8,002 bases of DNA from Candidatus Peribacteraceae bacterium (GTDB taxonomy: Bacteria > Patescibacteriota > Gracilibacteria > Peribacterales > Peribacteraceae): contig JAGORY010000037.1 of NCBI GenBank assembly GCA_018062585.1, positions 2,979 to 10,980 of the forward strand, written 5' to 3'. This document shows positions 1 to 6,359 of this stretch, one piece after another (the first letter of the stretch is position 1; every line of letters begins with the position of its first letter). Position numbers and translations under genes: made by a program. The notes under the pieces were generated by a model. It did no database searches. It was not told the origin of the DNA and saw only the letters and a list, made by a program, of their open reading frames with translations.

Positions 1-224
1 AAAGTGATGAGCCGAACGCTGAATCCTCGCGGAAATTTCCCCGCGTGGATGACGAAGTGTTTTCGTCCGGACGCACGCAATGTTTCGATCTCATCAATTC
101 GTGGCGAACAGAAGAAGACCGGTTTGAACGTCGCGTCTTTCGCGGTCACGGCATCGGCAACCGCAAGTGACGGCATCACGTGGCCGCTACTGCCTCCGCC
201 GGAGAAGATGATGACGCGCTCCAT
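1..224 (-). CDS. murG: MurG N-terminus (partial): UDP-GlcNAc–lipid I GlcNAc transferase
   Basis: The first 74 codons of a gene that leaves the window at its left edge. The reading begins MERVIIFSGGGSSGHVMPSL, followed by an Ala-Val-Ala-Asp stretch. This matches the glycine-rich N-terminal loop of MurG (family pattern GGTGGHxxPxxA), with Thr-Gly replaced by Ser-Ser, and the later Arg-Gly-Phe-Ser also fits the family. MurG adds GlcNAc from UDP-GlcNAc to lipid I at the inner face of the membrane, giving lipid II. The ATG at 224-222 lies 3 nt after the ftsW stop, with no Shine-Dalgarno in front, so translation probably depends on coupling to ftsW on a shared transcript. The ftsW-murG order is that of the dcw cluster. 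The identification rests on the N-terminal domain only; the C-terminal nucleotide-binding domain is outside the window. Confidence 0.85.
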   Translation of the reverse strand, partial: MERVIIFSGGGSSGHVMPSLAVADAVTAKDATFKPVFFCSPRIDEIETLRASGRKHFVIHAGKFPRGFSVRLIT

Positions 225-227
225 AGA

Positions 228-1439
228 TTAGCGATGAATGAATCGGCGAAGAGCTCCTGTGTGTTCGGTACGGTTACGGCGGCGGATGGATACATCTTCT
301 TCTGTGGAATGCATGGAGATATTGAGGAGTACCCCGACGCCCGCAAGTGTCGCAAGTAATGATGATCCTCCGTAACTAATGAACGGCAACGTAAGACCGG
401 TGATCGGGAAGAGTGAGAGGTTAACGCAAATATTGAGAAGCGTCTGAAACGCGATGCCGGTGGTGATACCAGTCGCGACGAGTAGACCAAATCTGTCCGG
501 TGCGTTTCTCGCGACCCGGTACCCGCGGTAGACGAAAATACCGTAGAGCGAGAGCACGATGAGAAGCCTGAGGAAACCCAGTTCCTCAGCCATTGCTGCG
601 AAGATCGTGTCGGACTGCACTTCCGGAAGATAGCCGAATTTCTGGATCGACTTGCCGTAGCCGACGCCAAACATGCCGCCCGAGCCGATGGCAATAAGTG
701 CCTGATACACCTGAAATCCAATACCTTCGCGGTACGTCATATCATCAGGATTAAAGAGGACATGAAGAAACACTGTGAAGCGATTGCGGATGTAGTCTTT
801 ATTGAGGATGACCGGAAGCCCGAGCAGGCCTGCTACACCCGCACCGAGGAAGAGATGCAAAATGTTCCCACCAGCGACGAAGAACATAACCGTCGCGATA
901 ACGGTGAAGACAAGGAATGACCCAAGGTCGGGCTGAATGGCGACAAAGAAGGTGGAAACACACAGGAGCACCACGAATGGAATGAAGCCTTCTTGGAATG
1001 TCGCGATCGAGGATTCTTTTTTCTGGAGCCACACCGCGAGGTAGAACACGAGTGTGATCTTCAGAAATTCGGAGGGCTGCACCGAAAAGAATCCGAGATG
1101 CAGCCAGCTTCGGGCGGTGCCGTATTGGTTTCCGATGCCGGGGATGAAGAGCACGATGAGGAAACCCATGTTCAGGAGGAATAGGGTCCGCGCGTGCCGC
1201 TGCCAAACGTGATAGGGGATGATGCTCGTGACACCAAGTGCGCCCAAGGCCACGAGCATGTGAACGAAGCTTCTCCACAGGTAGAAGGCGTTACTGGGCG
1301 CTGCCCAGCTGCCACTTTCCACGAAACGCTGTGTGAGCTGGTAACTCTGATACACCGAGACACTGGCGATCATGGCCAGCCCAAAGAGGGAGAGACCGAG
1401 CGCAATGCCAAGAAGGAGAAAATCGGCTCTCCGGAACAT
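228..1439 (-). CDS. ftsW: FtsW, SEDS-family peptidoglycan glycosyltransferase
   Basis: A 403-aa polytopic membrane protein of the SEDS family (FtsW/RodA/SpoVE), which polymerises lipid II into glycan strands, FtsW doing so at the division septum. Visible family signatures are GTARSWLHLG (residues 107-116), QPSE (121-124), QPDLGS (169-174), LPEVQSDTIFA (271-281) with the expected catalytic Asp277, EELG (285-288) and LPFISYGGSS (351-360). About ten hydrophobic segments fill the rest, and the tail (from ~377) is charged and Arg-rich, as expected for a cytoplasmic end. I call it FtsW rather than RodA because murG follows immediately. The start ATG (1439-1437) is preceded by TATGAT with only 8 nt between, so the mRNA is probably leaderless. 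It is divergent from lspA across about 75-100 bp. Length is normal for the family. Confidence 0.93.
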   Translation of the reverse strand: MFRRADFLLLGIALGLSLFGLAMIASVSVYQSYQLTQRFVESGSWAAPSNAFYLWRSFVHMLVALGALGVTSIIPYHVWQRHARTLFLLNMGFLIVLFIPGIGNQYGTARSWLHLGFFSVQPSEFLKITLVFYLAVWLQKKESSIATFQEGFIPFVVLLCVSTFFVAIQPDLGSFLVFTVIATVMFFVAGGNILHLFLGAGVAGLLGLPVILNKDYIRNRFTVFLHVLFNPDDMTYREGIGFQVYQALIAIGSGGMFGVGYGKSIQKFGYLPEVQSDTIFAAMAEELGFLRLLIVLSLYGIFVYRGYRVARNAPDRFGLLVATGITTGIAFQTLLNICVNLSLFPITGLTLPFISYGGSSLLATLAGVGVLLNISMHSTEEDVSIRRRNRTEHTGALRRFIHR

Positions 1440-1447
1440 GGACGTGC

Positions 1448-1453
1448 ATCATA
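1448..1453 (-). promoter_or_regulatory. -10 element of ftsW
   Basis: Read on the minus strand, TATGAT (5 of 6 to TATAAT) ends 8 nt before the ftsW ATG. No convincing -35 box is seen at a 16-18 nt spacing. With normal sigma-70 geometry transcription would start within about 0-3 nt of the ATG, leaving no room for a ribosome binding site. Confidence 0.55.
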
Positions 1454-1501
1454 CCCTGAGCCGCAAACGATGGGAGAGAAGTTAGCGAAAGATTCTCTTG
1501 C

Positions 1502-1507
1502 TACACT
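1502..1507 (+). promoter_or_regulatory. -10 element of lspA
   Basis: TACACT, preceded by GC, is the same GCTACACT string found in front of murA and of the tRNA gene. It lies in the ftsW/lspA divergent spacer. No clear -35 is visible. The implied transcription start is about 1513-1517, well upstream of the first ordinary start codon in the lspA frame (TTG at 1538). Confidence 0.5.
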
Positions 1508-1537
1508 TGGTCCATACCTCTCTTCCTCGCTTCAATT

Positions 1538-1942
1538 TTGGCCCTCGGATTTTCACTCCTCGTAACGTGGGCTGCTTTCGGCATCGCGCGACCGATTATT
1601 CTCGTTCCGGGCTTTCTGAAGCTGCAGCTTTCCGAGAATCCGGGCATCGCATTCTCGATCAATATTCCCTCTCCGTGGGAAGAGATTCTCATTCTCTCGG
1701 CGCTCACCGCAGTCTGCATCGTCGCCGTTCGGTCCAAACCCGACATCTGGGCCTCCATCAGCTACGGCCTCATCATCGGTGGTGCCCTCGGAAACCTCGT
1801 CGATCGCCTCCCAGACGGACTCGTCACAGACTACATCGCAGCGGGATCATTCCCGATCTTCAATGCGGCGGATAGCTGCATTACGGTCGGAGCAGCGATA
1901 CTACTTATTGAAGGATGGATTAAACGGCCCAGAAAGGGCTAA
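1538..1942 (+). CDS. lspA: LspA, lipoprotein signal peptidase (signal peptidase II)
   Basis: A membrane aspartyl protease that cleaves the signal peptide from diacylglyceryl-modified prolipoproteins. From the TTG at 1538 the protein has 134 aa, a little short for the family (about 150-170). Signatures: ENPGIAFS (residues 33-40, family NxGxAFS), GGALGNLVDRL (81-91), VTDYI with catalytic Asp98, and FPIFNAAD (105-112) with catalytic Asp112. Four hydrophobic segments are present. The Asp normally found in the first transmembrane segment (DQxxK/DLGSK motif) is replaced here by Thr-Trp-Ala-Ala. The start is uncertain: the frame stays open upstream to 1460, and the residues encoded from an ATA codon at 1514 (IPLFLASIL) would restore a full-length first helix close to the TACACT promoter box. 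No Shine-Dalgarno precedes 1538. The family call is secure; only the N-terminus is in doubt. Confidence 0.9.
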   Translation: MALGFSLLVTWAAFGIARPIILVPGFLKLQLSENPGIAFSINIPSPWEEILILSALTAVCIVAVRSKPDIWASISYGLIIGGALGNLVDRLPDGLVTDYIAAGSFPIFNAADSCITVGAAILLIEGWIKRPRKG

Positions 1943-1952
1943 AAGCGCTCAT

Positions 1953-1982
1953 TTGCCCCGAAAAAATATTTTCCGCTACACT
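1953..1982 (+). promoter_or_regulatory. Promoter of murA
   Basis: TTGCCC (1953-1958, 4 of 6 to TTGACA), an 18-nt spacer, then TACACT (1977-1982). The -10 box ends 9 nt before the ATG at 1992. The promoter sits just after the lspA stop, so murA can be transcribed on its own as well as by read-through from lspA. Confidence 0.55.
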
Positions 1983-1991
1983 CTCCCGAGC

Positions 1992-3368
1992 ATGAGGATG
2001 AACCAAACGCAACGTCCCATGGTATCGGGACAGGAGAAGGCATCCAAGGCACCCGCACGATTCACGCGCGAGGTGATGGATATGCGTTTACCCACTGACG
2101 CTATGAATATTCAATATCGCATCCAAGGCGGGCGTCCGCTCGCAGGCACGGTGGATATCAGCGGTTCCAAAAACGCTGCGCTGCCACTCCTCGCAGGAGC
2201 TGCCGCATGCTTAGGGACAACAGTGTTCACGAATGTTCCACGCCTCCGTGATACGGAAACTATGTTCTCTATTTTGCGTTTCCTCGGAGCGACGGTAACG
2301 GTCGAAGGGACGACGGTGACGATTGCAGCAGAGAAGCTCGAGAACAAACCGATTCCCCATGATCTGGTGAGCAAGCTCCGCGGAGCGATCGTATTCTTGG
2401 GTCCGCTTCTCGCGCGCTTCGGTGAAGCCGAGATGGCCTACCCAGGTGGCTGCGTGCTTGGCAAACGTCCAGTGGGAGCGCATGTCGAAGCATTTCAGCA
2501 AATGGGTATTGAGGACTTAAGTACCGATACGAAGCTTCACCTCAAAGGTTTCCCGAAAGCGGGGCACGTGATTTTGCAGGAATTCTCCGTGACCGCGACG
2601 GAAAATATTCTCCTTGCCGCTGGCATTACTGAGGGGGAAACGACGATCGAACTTGCTGCAGCCGAACCGCATGTGCAGGATGTGTGTCGTTTCCTCGTGG
2701 AGCGAGGGGTCAAGGTGGAGGGAATTGGCTCACACACAATCACGATCCATGGCACGAAGAATTTGCTCCCAGAAGCATCACACGCCGTGATACCGGACTA
2801 CCTGGAAGCGGGCGTCTTTTTACTTGCCGGCATTGTCACAAAAGGAAAAGTGACGATCCGCGGAGCCATTTCTTCGCACCTCACGTCATTCCTTGGCGCA
2901 CTACGACGAGCAGGAGCATCCTTCGTCATTGCCGAAAACGGAGAGATCACGGTCGATGGTGCGGCATCCAAACTGAAGGCAACCCGTATCCAAACGAATA
3001 TTTTCCCTGGTTTTCCGACCGACTTGCAGTCGCCGTTCGGCGTTCTTCTGACGCAGGCCGAAGGAGTGAGTAAGATTTTCGAGGTGCTCTTCGAGGGGCG
3101 GATGGCATATCTCTATGAACTTGAGAAAATGGGAGCACAGGTCGAAATCCTGAACTCGCACCAAGCGCTCATCATCGGCCCCTCGCAGCTTCGGGGTAAG
3201 CAGGTCGCCAGCAACGACATCCGCGCCGGTGCCGGCATGGTGATTGCGGGCCTCTGCGCCGAAGGAGAAACTGTCATCACCGACGTCCAGTACATCGAAC
3301 GCGGCTACGACCGTCTCGAAGAGAAGTTGCGTTCTCTGGGGGCGGATATTGAGAGGCAGGAGGTGTAA
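1992..3368 (+). CDS. murA: MurA, UDP-N-acetylglucosamine 1-carboxyvinyltransferase
   Basis: Cytoplasmic enzyme of the first committed step of peptidoglycan synthesis: it transfers enolpyruvate from PEP to UDP-GlcNAc. From 1992 it has 458 aa. Homology to the usual ~420-aa enzyme starts at the third candidate ATG (2103, MNIQYRIQGG). Numbered from 1992, the active-site residues are Lys60 in SGSKNAA, Cys154 in PGGCVLGKRP (the Cys115 equivalent, so fosfomycin sensitivity is expected), Asp344 in FPGFPTD (the Asp305 equivalent) and Arg437 in ERGYDR. The EPSP-synthase-like double domain is complete. I chose 1992 because a -10 box lies 9 nt upstream. This gives a 37-aa extension rich in Lys, Arg, Gln and Ser. 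The alternative is the ATG at 2082, which has a GAGGTG Shine-Dalgarno six bases upstream. A longer open frame from 1779 overlaps lspA and is not credible. Confidence 0.95.
   Translation: MRMNQTQRPMVSGQEKASKAPARFTREVMDMRLPTDAMNIQYRIQGGRPLAGTVDISGSKNAALPLLAGAAACLGTTVFTNVPRLRDTETMFSILRFLGATVTVEGTTVTIAAEKLENKPIPHDLVSKLRGAIVFLGPLLARFGEAEMAYPGGCVLGKRPVGAHVEAFQQMGIEDLSTDTKLHLKGFPKAGHVILQEFSVTATENILLAAGITEGETTIELAAAEPHVQDVCRFLVERGVKVEGIGSHTITIHGTKNLLPEASHAVIPDYLEAGVFLLAGIVTKGKVTIRGAISSHLTSFLGALRRAGASFVIAENGEITVDGAASKLKATRIQTNIFPGFPTDLQSPFGVLLTQAEGVSKIFEVLFEGRMAYLYELEKMGAQVEILNSHQALIIGPSQLRGKQVASNDIRAGAGMVIAGLCAEGETVITDVQYIERGYDRLEEKLRSLGADIERQEV
2070..2084 (+). promoter_or_regulatory. Possible internal ribosome binding site and alternative murA start
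   Basis: GAGGTG (2070-2075) lies 6 nt before an in-frame ATG (2082-2084). It is one of the few Shine-Dalgarno-like sequences placed correctly before any gene in this window. Use of this start would remove 30 residues of the extension and place the protein 7 residues upstream of the conserved MurA start. Confidence 0.4.
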
Positions 3369-3379
3369 AGCGGGGGGGG

Positions 3380-3407
3380 TTGACGAATTAGACAAATATG
3401 ATACATT
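3380..3407 (+). promoter_or_regulatory. Promoter of the helicase gene, next to a G8 tract
   Basis: TTGACG (3380-3385, 5 of 6 to consensus), a 16-nt spacer, and TACATT (3402-3407), ending 9 nt before the ATG at 3417. A TATGAT (3397-3402) overlaps the -10 but is only 11 nt from the -35. A run of eight G (3372-3379) touches the -35 box. No terminator hairpin separates this promoter from murA. Confidence 0.55.
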
Positions 3408-3416
3408 GCTTTCATA

Positions 3417-5324
3417 ATGTCTGAGTCACTGAGAGCGACGGCGGTTCAAATTTCTGAAGAAGCGATTTCTGCAGAGGAATCATCGCATCGCCCTTCGCCT
3501 GACATCGCACAGACCCTTGGTGAAATACTCACTCCGGACGAAACAGGTGACGTGCGATTTGGTGCGCAGAATGAAATTTTGCGTTTATCACAAATAGAGG
3601 CACTAACAGCAATACAGCGTTGTTTTGCAGAGGGCATTAGTCTTTCGCATATCGTTAAGCCCGGAGGGGCAGGTAAAACGCGTGACGCAATAATCGCTGC
3701 GTATGCTTTACATGCGCATGAGAAAAATACTTTATTCATTGTCCCTTCTCAGCAAGCGGTGAGAGATTTTGCAGGGAAGACTGGGGCACTGTGTCCTGAT
3801 CTGGATGTGGGAACTATCTATCAGATTGAAAAACGCGTAGGAAGAATAACCTTTTGCACCTATGCCTCTCTTCTTCGATATATTCTCGGTAAGGATGCCG
3901 AAGTAGAGGCGCGCGCTTTTGAGAATGCACAAATGGACGATAGCCAAAATTCCCCACTTCAGGCCTCAAGGCCAACTGAGAGCCAAAGATTCTCGATTAA
4001 TCCCGCCGACTATGACCTTGTTATCTGGGATGAGAACCATCAATACCTCACTCCCAGCGCCCAGAAATTAGTTTCTAACTTTGAGCATGCTACGAATATC
4101 GGTCTTACAGCAACTCCTCGATATTACGAAGGCAAAGAGGTGGGGAACGTTTTCGGTCCGAATATTTATAATCTGGATTTGGAAACTGCGGTAGAAAGAG
4201 GAGAAATTTCTGATTATCGTAATCTCCTGATTACAACAGACATCGTCACCGGTCTTGAGCTTTCTTCGCCCGATCAAGAGGAGAGCGCTGAAGTCGCACG
4301 CGCTATTGATATACCAAATAGGAATAGGATTTTCCAGGATTTATACAGGAACACTACAATCACCGTGGAAGGCGAGACGTACACTCTGGCGGGCGAACCT
4401 GCCATCGTCTTTGGAGCGAGCATCGATCACGTCCATGATATCGCGCAGGCATTCAATGACGCGCTGATGCCGGCATTGAAAAATGATGAAGAATTCCGGT
4501 CACTTCTGCGTTCCAAGAACATTGATCCGGACACCGTCGAACACATTGCGGCCCCTATTCACAGTGGCAATAGTAAGAAGTCTGAAGGCATGAGTTTACA
4601 CGCAAGAAATGCGCTGACGGACAGATATCATCAAAGAAAGGTTCTCGTACTGGTTGCCACATCCGTCCTACAGCAATCCTTCGACAGCCTCATTACATCC
4701 GTCGTCATAGACGCCGTGCCTCGACAGACATTCGTCGGTGTGGGGCAAGCAGGAATGCGCGCTCTGCGCCGGTCACCGGAAAAGAAGATGGCCTTTATTA
4801 TCAATACCTGTGATGCAGACCATTCTTCTCTCACATTCCATGACTTTCAGGCTGCACGAGGAACAGAAGAAGGGGTTATTTTTGAAATTTCTCATAAGGG
4901 TACAGGTAAAAGAAAGAATACTTCTGATGATGCAAGTAATAGAAAATTTGCAAAATACGACGTTACCTACGGTACGTCACTTGTTGACCTTGCCGAACGA
5001 CGTAAGGCGCATGCAGGACGATTGTACCGGAGTGACTATGAGACATCTTCTCGGCATTTAACATCGTTGGGATTTCAAAAAGTGAATCAGCTGATCCGAG
5101 ATATGGCGACAGGTAATAAAGAGGCGGTAGGGACTTTCCTAGAGGTGATTCAACCATGGATTGCCAGAACTCGAGAGCTTATTGAACCTCAGGTTTTTGA
5201 GGACGATTGGAGAGATGACGAAATGATGGAGAATGTAGTTGTGGATATACTCATCCCCTTACTCAGAGCCGTCCAAGAAGGAAATATACCGAGTTGGGCC
5301 AGATTTACATCACGTTTTCAGTAA
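3417..5324 (+). CDS. SF2 DExH-box helicase/ATPase (ResIII-like), divergent
   Basis: A 635-aa protein with the core of a superfamily 2 nucleic-acid helicase or translocase. In order: a Q-motif-like RLSQIEAL (56-63), Walker A PGGAGKT (82-88), motif Ia (TLFIVPS, 105-111), DExH box WDENH (204-208), motif III TATP (231-234), a second RecA-like domain from ~325 with a motif V-like VATSVLQQSFD (413-423), and a degenerate motif VI GQAGMRALR (443-451), where the usual QRxGRxxR lacks its first Arg but keeps two Arg at arginine-finger spacing. The N-terminal ~50 residues are acidic and the C-terminal ~150 are helical, with no domain I recognise. Substrate and pathway are unknown; type III restriction, UvrB/RecG-like and Snf2-like translocases share this core. 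The region is more AT-rich than murA. It ends in TAA, after which the same frame continues open into the sigma-like gene, so the real protein may be longer. Confidence 0.85.
   Translation: MSESLRATAVQISEEAISAEESSHRPSPDIAQTLGEILTPDETGDVRFGAQNEILRLSQIEALTAIQRCFAEGISLSHIVKPGGAGKTRDAIIAAYALHAHEKNTLFIVPSQQAVRDFAGKTGALCPDLDVGTIYQIEKRVGRITFCTYASLLRYILGKDAEVEARAFENAQMDDSQNSPLQASRPTESQRFSINPADYDLVIWDENHQYLTPSAQKLVSNFEHATNIGLTATPRYYEGKEVGNVFGPNIYNLDLETAVERGEISDYRNLLITTDIVTGLELSSPDQEESAEVARAIDIPNRNRIFQDLYRNTTITVEGETYTLAGEPAIVFGASIDHVHDIAQAFNDALMPALKNDEEFRSLLRSKNIDPDTVEHIAAPIHSGNSKKSEGMSLHARNALTDRYHQRKVLVLVATSVLQQSFDSLITSVVIDAVPRQTFVGVGQAGMRALRRSPEKKMAFIINTCDADHSSLTFHDFQAARGTEEGVIFEISHKGTGKRKNTSDDASNRKFAKYDVTYGTSLVDLAERRKAHAGRLYRSDYETSSRHLTSLGFQKVNQLIRDMATGNKEAVGTFLEVIQPWIARTRELIEPQVFEDDWRDDEMMENVVVDILIPLLRAVQEGNIPSWARFTSRFQ
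5322..5324 (+). other. In-frame TAA separating helicase and sigma-4 parts
   Basis: The helicase ends Arg-Phe-Gln-stop and the next codons in the same frame read Asp-Leu-Arg-Arg-Gln, running without another stop to 6305. One change (CAA to TAA, or a sequencing error) would explain the split. Programmed read-through or termination-reinitiation are alternatives. The sequence alone does not decide between them. Confidence 0.5.
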
Positions 5325-5363
5325 GATTTACGTCGGCAATGTGAACGTATTCAACGTAAGAAT

Positions 5364-6305
5364 TTGCCTACAGTCAGTTTGGAAGAACGTGTTGATAATA
5401 CTCACCCGGAATCCCATTTACATGAAACTGATCCGGAAGAACTAATTGCGATACGTGAACCTGCGAAGATTCCCTTGCGTGAAACAATACGGGCGTCTGA
5501 TGATTCTGATGAGGAATATCCCGGAGAGGAAATTGACCGTGAAGCACTGCGCCCCAGAATAGAAAAGGTTTTAAAAACTCTGCCCGAGCGTGAACAAGAT
5601 GTTTTGAAATTACGTTTTTATCTGGATGGTGGCGAAGAACATTCTTTGAAGAAGACAGGAGAAGTTTTGAAAGTGGGACCGGAGAGGGTTAGACAGATCG
5701 AGTCGAAGGCAGTGCGTAAATTACAACAACCATCGCGTTCGCAGGAGTTGATTGCATTCGCTCCAGACGAGAGGCCGCTTGCTCTTCTGGAACAGCGGGA
5801 AGCCGCAGAGGCTGCGCTGGAAAGGGCACTGGAAGAAAGAAACCAACTGCACGAGCAACGCATAAGAAATAACCAGATTCTCTGGGAGATTGAAAGCGAT
5901 CTTGTACGTCAGAAACAGATTATCTTGGGCGTTTTCTCAAACAACAATCCTTTTATTATTTCAAGAATTGTGGCAGGTTCAAGAATTCCAATACCTGTGA
6001 TAAAAGCTCTCAGTGACATCGAATGGACACGCATCCATCTTTTGACAGACGCTTTAGACGATCGCGTGCTTATGCAAATAAGACATGCCTTGGAATTGAT
6101 CAACGTATCTCGAGAGAACATCGCGGCATTTAATGGGGCGGTGAGAGAATTAAAAAAGCTTATGGATACATTCACGAAGATGGGCGGCAAACCGGTACAA
6201 CCTGACGAATTCAAAACGAGATTGCCTTCGGAGAATGATTCTCCATCAGACATTGTAAATTTTGGATCCCGTCTGATACACGAAGTTCTCAAGCATAGAG
6301 TGTAG
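5364..6305 (+). CDS. RpoD-type sigma region 4 protein with coiled coil; probable C-terminal half of the helicase protein
   Basis: 313 aa if begun at TTG 5364, but the frame is open from 5325. Residues ~60-130 look like region 4 of a primary sigma factor: LPEREQDVLKLRFYL (73-87), then the helix-turn-helix ending ERVRQIESKAVRKL (107-120) and QQPSRSQEL (121-129), close to the end of RpoD, which binds the -35 box. Sigma regions 1-3 are absent, so it cannot act as an ordinary sigma factor. Before it lies an acidic stretch (41-60); after it a Glu/Arg/Gln-rich coiled coil (~140-190) and a helical tail I do not recognise. There is no ATG in frame before Met237, and neither a Shine-Dalgarno nor a -10 box sits before any TTG/ATT candidate. 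It is therefore most likely made as an extension of the helicase or by coupling. Stop codon is TAG. The sigma-4 call is firm; the role is unknown. Confidence 0.75.
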   Translation: MPTVSLEERVDNTHPESHLHETDPEELIAIREPAKIPLRETIRASDDSDEEYPGEEIDREALRPRIEKVLKTLPEREQDVLKLRFYLDGGEEHSLKKTGEVLKVGPERVRQIESKAVRKLQQPSRSQELIAFAPDERPLALLEQREAAEAALERALEERNQLHEQRIRNNQILWEIESDLVRQKQIILGVFSNNNPFIISRIVAGSRIPIPVIKALSDIEWTRIHLLTDALDDRVLMQIRHALELINVSRENIAAFNGAVRELKKLMDTFTKMGGKPVQPDEFKTRLPSENDSPSDIVNFGSRLIHEVLKHRV

Positions 6306-6344
6306 AAGCCCTAAACCCCCGTTTCTTCCGGACTCAAAGTCCTC

Positions 6345-6350
6345 TATACT
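6345..6350 (+). promoter_or_regulatory. -10 element of the MBL-like gene
   Basis: TATACT (5 of 6) ends 9 nt before the ATG at 6360. A small perfect hairpin, GGACT-CAA-AGTCC (6330-6342), lies just upstream, inside the expected -10/-35 spacer. It could be an operator or chance. No good -35 is visible. Confidence 0.5.
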
Positions 6351-6359
6351 CTGCCCGCT

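Noticed and set aside
176..721. Minus-strand 181-codon open frame
   Set aside because: It overlaps ftsW, whose frame carries all SEDS motifs. It is Ser/Arg-rich without pattern, a shadow frame.
1927..1939. GCCC-AGAAA-GGGC hairpin at the end of lspA
   Set aside because: Only 4 bp, inside the last codons, and followed by A-rich rather than T-rich sequence.
1779..1991. N-terminal 71-codon extension of the murA frame from an ATG at 1779
   Set aside because: It runs through the conserved active-site region of lspA in another frame and has no homology to MurA. The promoter at 1953-1982 lies inside it.
2901..3395. Minus-strand 164-codon open frame opposite murA
   Set aside because: Antisense to the conserved C-terminal MurA domain, with no recognisable motif or promoter.
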